Below, one piece after another: positions 63,182 through 64,000 of a stretch of 64,000 bases of DNA (its first letter is position 1; the number at the start of each line of letters is the position of its first letter). The stretch comes from Sphingopyxis italica. Lineage in GTDB: Bacteria > Pseudomonadota > Alphaproteobacteria > Sphingomonadales > Sphingomonadaceae. The stretch is taken from positions 310,001-374,000 of the forward strand of contig NZ_JAATIT010000003.1 in assembly GCF_011926545.1 (NCBI RefSeq), given 5' to 3'. Both the position numbers and the translations under genes were made by a program. The notes under the pieces are model-generated. The model saw only the letters and a list, made by a program, of their open reading frames with translations, ran no database searches and was not told the origin of the DNA.

Positions 63182-63415
63182 GCGCGCGCGCGTCCGCAGC
63201 CGAAGCGATCGGCCGCGATCAAGCTGCTGGTAAATATGCGCACGGGCATCCCATTCCCCCCAATCGCTTGCCCCCAAGCGACGCAATTACGGATGCGACC
63301 CGGACTTATGTCCTGGGTGCAAGGCTATGCCCTTGAAAGCGGGAAAAGGTCAACCGGAAGAGACGGAGATTTCCGCTGCTGCGAGACGTTCGCAAATGGT
63401 CCGACAGGCGGGCGG
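63182..63415. other. spacer before the electron-transfer operon
   Basis: The 234 bp between the fused oxidoreductase start and the bpt stop hold no gene. The promoter of the operon should lie here, but no clear -35/-10 pair or CRP-type TGTGA-n6-TCACA site was seen. Confidence 0.5.
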
Positions 63416-64000
63416 TCAGGCGAGTTCGAATATCGCGGCGATACGCTCGGACTGCGTCGGCTCGAACCGCGACCAGCCGTCGGGGCCGAGCTTTTCGAGC
63501 GGGCGGAAGCGCGCCTTGTAGGCCATGCGCGCCGAGCCTTCGATCCAGTAACCGAGATAGACATAAGGCAGCCCGGCATTCGCCGCGCGCTGGACATGGT
63601 CGGCGATGATATAGGTGCCGAGCCCTTCGCGCATCGGGTGGCCCGCGTCGAAGAAGCTGTAGATCATCGATAGCCCGTCGCCCTGCCGATCGGTCAGGCA
63701 GCAGCCGACGAGCCGCCCCTTGCCGCCATCCGCCGCGGGCTCGCGATATTCGATCATATAGCTGTCGACCGGGGTCTGCTCGACCATGTCGGCGAAATCC
63801 TGTTCGTCCATGTCGGCCATGCCGCCATCGGGATGGCGCGAGGCCAGATAGGAGCGGAGCAGCGCATATTGCTCCTCGGTCGCCCACGGCTTGCACGCGG
63901 TGGCGACGAGGTCGCCGTTGCGGCGCAAATTGCGCTTCTGCGAATTGCTGGGGACGAATTCGCTCGCGCAGACGCGCACCGATACGCATGCCGAGCAATC
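63416..64000 (-). CDS. bpt: aspartate/glutamate leucyltransferase Bpt (C-terminal part, runs off the right edge)
   Basis: Bpt transfers leucine to proteins with N-terminal Asp or Glu, marking them for ClpS/ClpAP degradation (N-degron pathway). The 194 residues present begin [15 protein letters not shown], the conserved CxxC region after the N-terminal domain. They continue with [14 protein letters not shown], then DSYMIEYRE, and end with [24 protein letters not shown], the family signature. The true start is outside the window. The gene is otherwise intact. Confidence 0.95.
   Translation of the reverse strand, partial: DCSACVSVRVCASEFVPSNSQKRNLRRNGDLVATACKPWATEEQYALLRSYLASRHPDGGMADMDEQDFADMVEQTPVDSYMIEYREPAADGGKGRLVGCCLTDRQGDGLSMIYSFFDAGHPMREGLGTYIIADHVQRAANAGLPYVYLGYWIEGSARMAYKARFRPLEKLGPDGWSRFEPTQSERIAAIFELA

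Overview
The window is about 64 kb of high-GC DNA whose gene content and repeat families point to an alphaproteobacterium of the order Sphingomonadales, most like Sphingopyxis or Sphingomonas. This is inferred from several features: the ATPase-inhibitor zeta protein, a Bpt-type aminoacyl-protein transferase, the paired NsrR/haemoglobin cluster, and short inverted repeats of the type common in sphingomonad chromosomes. It looks like ordinary chromosome: no phage, transposase, CRISPR array, rRNA or tRNA gene was seen. Almost every long overlapping reading frame on the opposite strand is a GC-bias shadow.

Layout. 0-5 kb (minus strand): the start of argG, cyclopropane fatty acid synthase, a Tat-exported molybdopterin oxidoreductase with its cytochrome b partner, and an acyl-CoA synthetase. 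5-11 kb (plus): a tight lgt / SAM methyltransferase / GNAT / pgeF operon, then a DASS anion symporter and a cystathionine gamma-synthase family enzyme. 11-17 kb: a HAD phosphatase diverging from a four-gene MlaE/MlaF/MlaD/lipoprotein lipid transporter, an alpha/beta hydrolase, and a SugE-type exporter with a leader hairpin covering its ribosome binding site. 17-27 kb: pepN, an SDR protein, a DUF445 protein and an RND efflux operon. 27-35 kb (minus): two small GlsB-type membrane proteins, a puzzling 1.1 kb stretch without a clear gene, nadA with a tiny membrane protein, a metallo-beta-lactamase-fold hydrolase operon, and a BlaI/M56 regulatory pair with a perfect operator. 35-37.5 kb: an NsrR-type regulator diverging from two haemoglobin genes, then a DUF1476 / BolA / Grx4 operon.

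37.7-54.3 kb (plus) is the first striking block. It holds an exported TPR-CHAT (caspase-fold) protein, a CHASE2 adenylate cyclase and a small secreted protein. A two-partner secretion pair follows, ending in a 2,892-residue exoprotein with an exact 918-bp tandem duplication. The first three genes are tightly linked. The secretion pair follows after 175 bp that contain a 24-bp perfect palindrome.

57.0-63.2 kb (minus) is the second and most unusual block. One operon encodes a fused flavoprotein with two cyclic-nucleotide-binding domains and four [4Fe-4S] clusters, then a diheme b-type membrane protein, then an FHA-domain protein fused through one membrane helix to a decaheme cytochrome c, and last a CpdA-like cyclic nucleotide phosphodiesterase. 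Read together, these describe an electron path from cytosolic NAD(P)H to the periplasm with inputs for both a cyclic nucleotide and a phosphothreonine partner. The function is inference; the domains and heme motifs are visible. cysS and a 2-hydroxyacid dehydrogenase separate the two blocks, and the window ends inside bpt.
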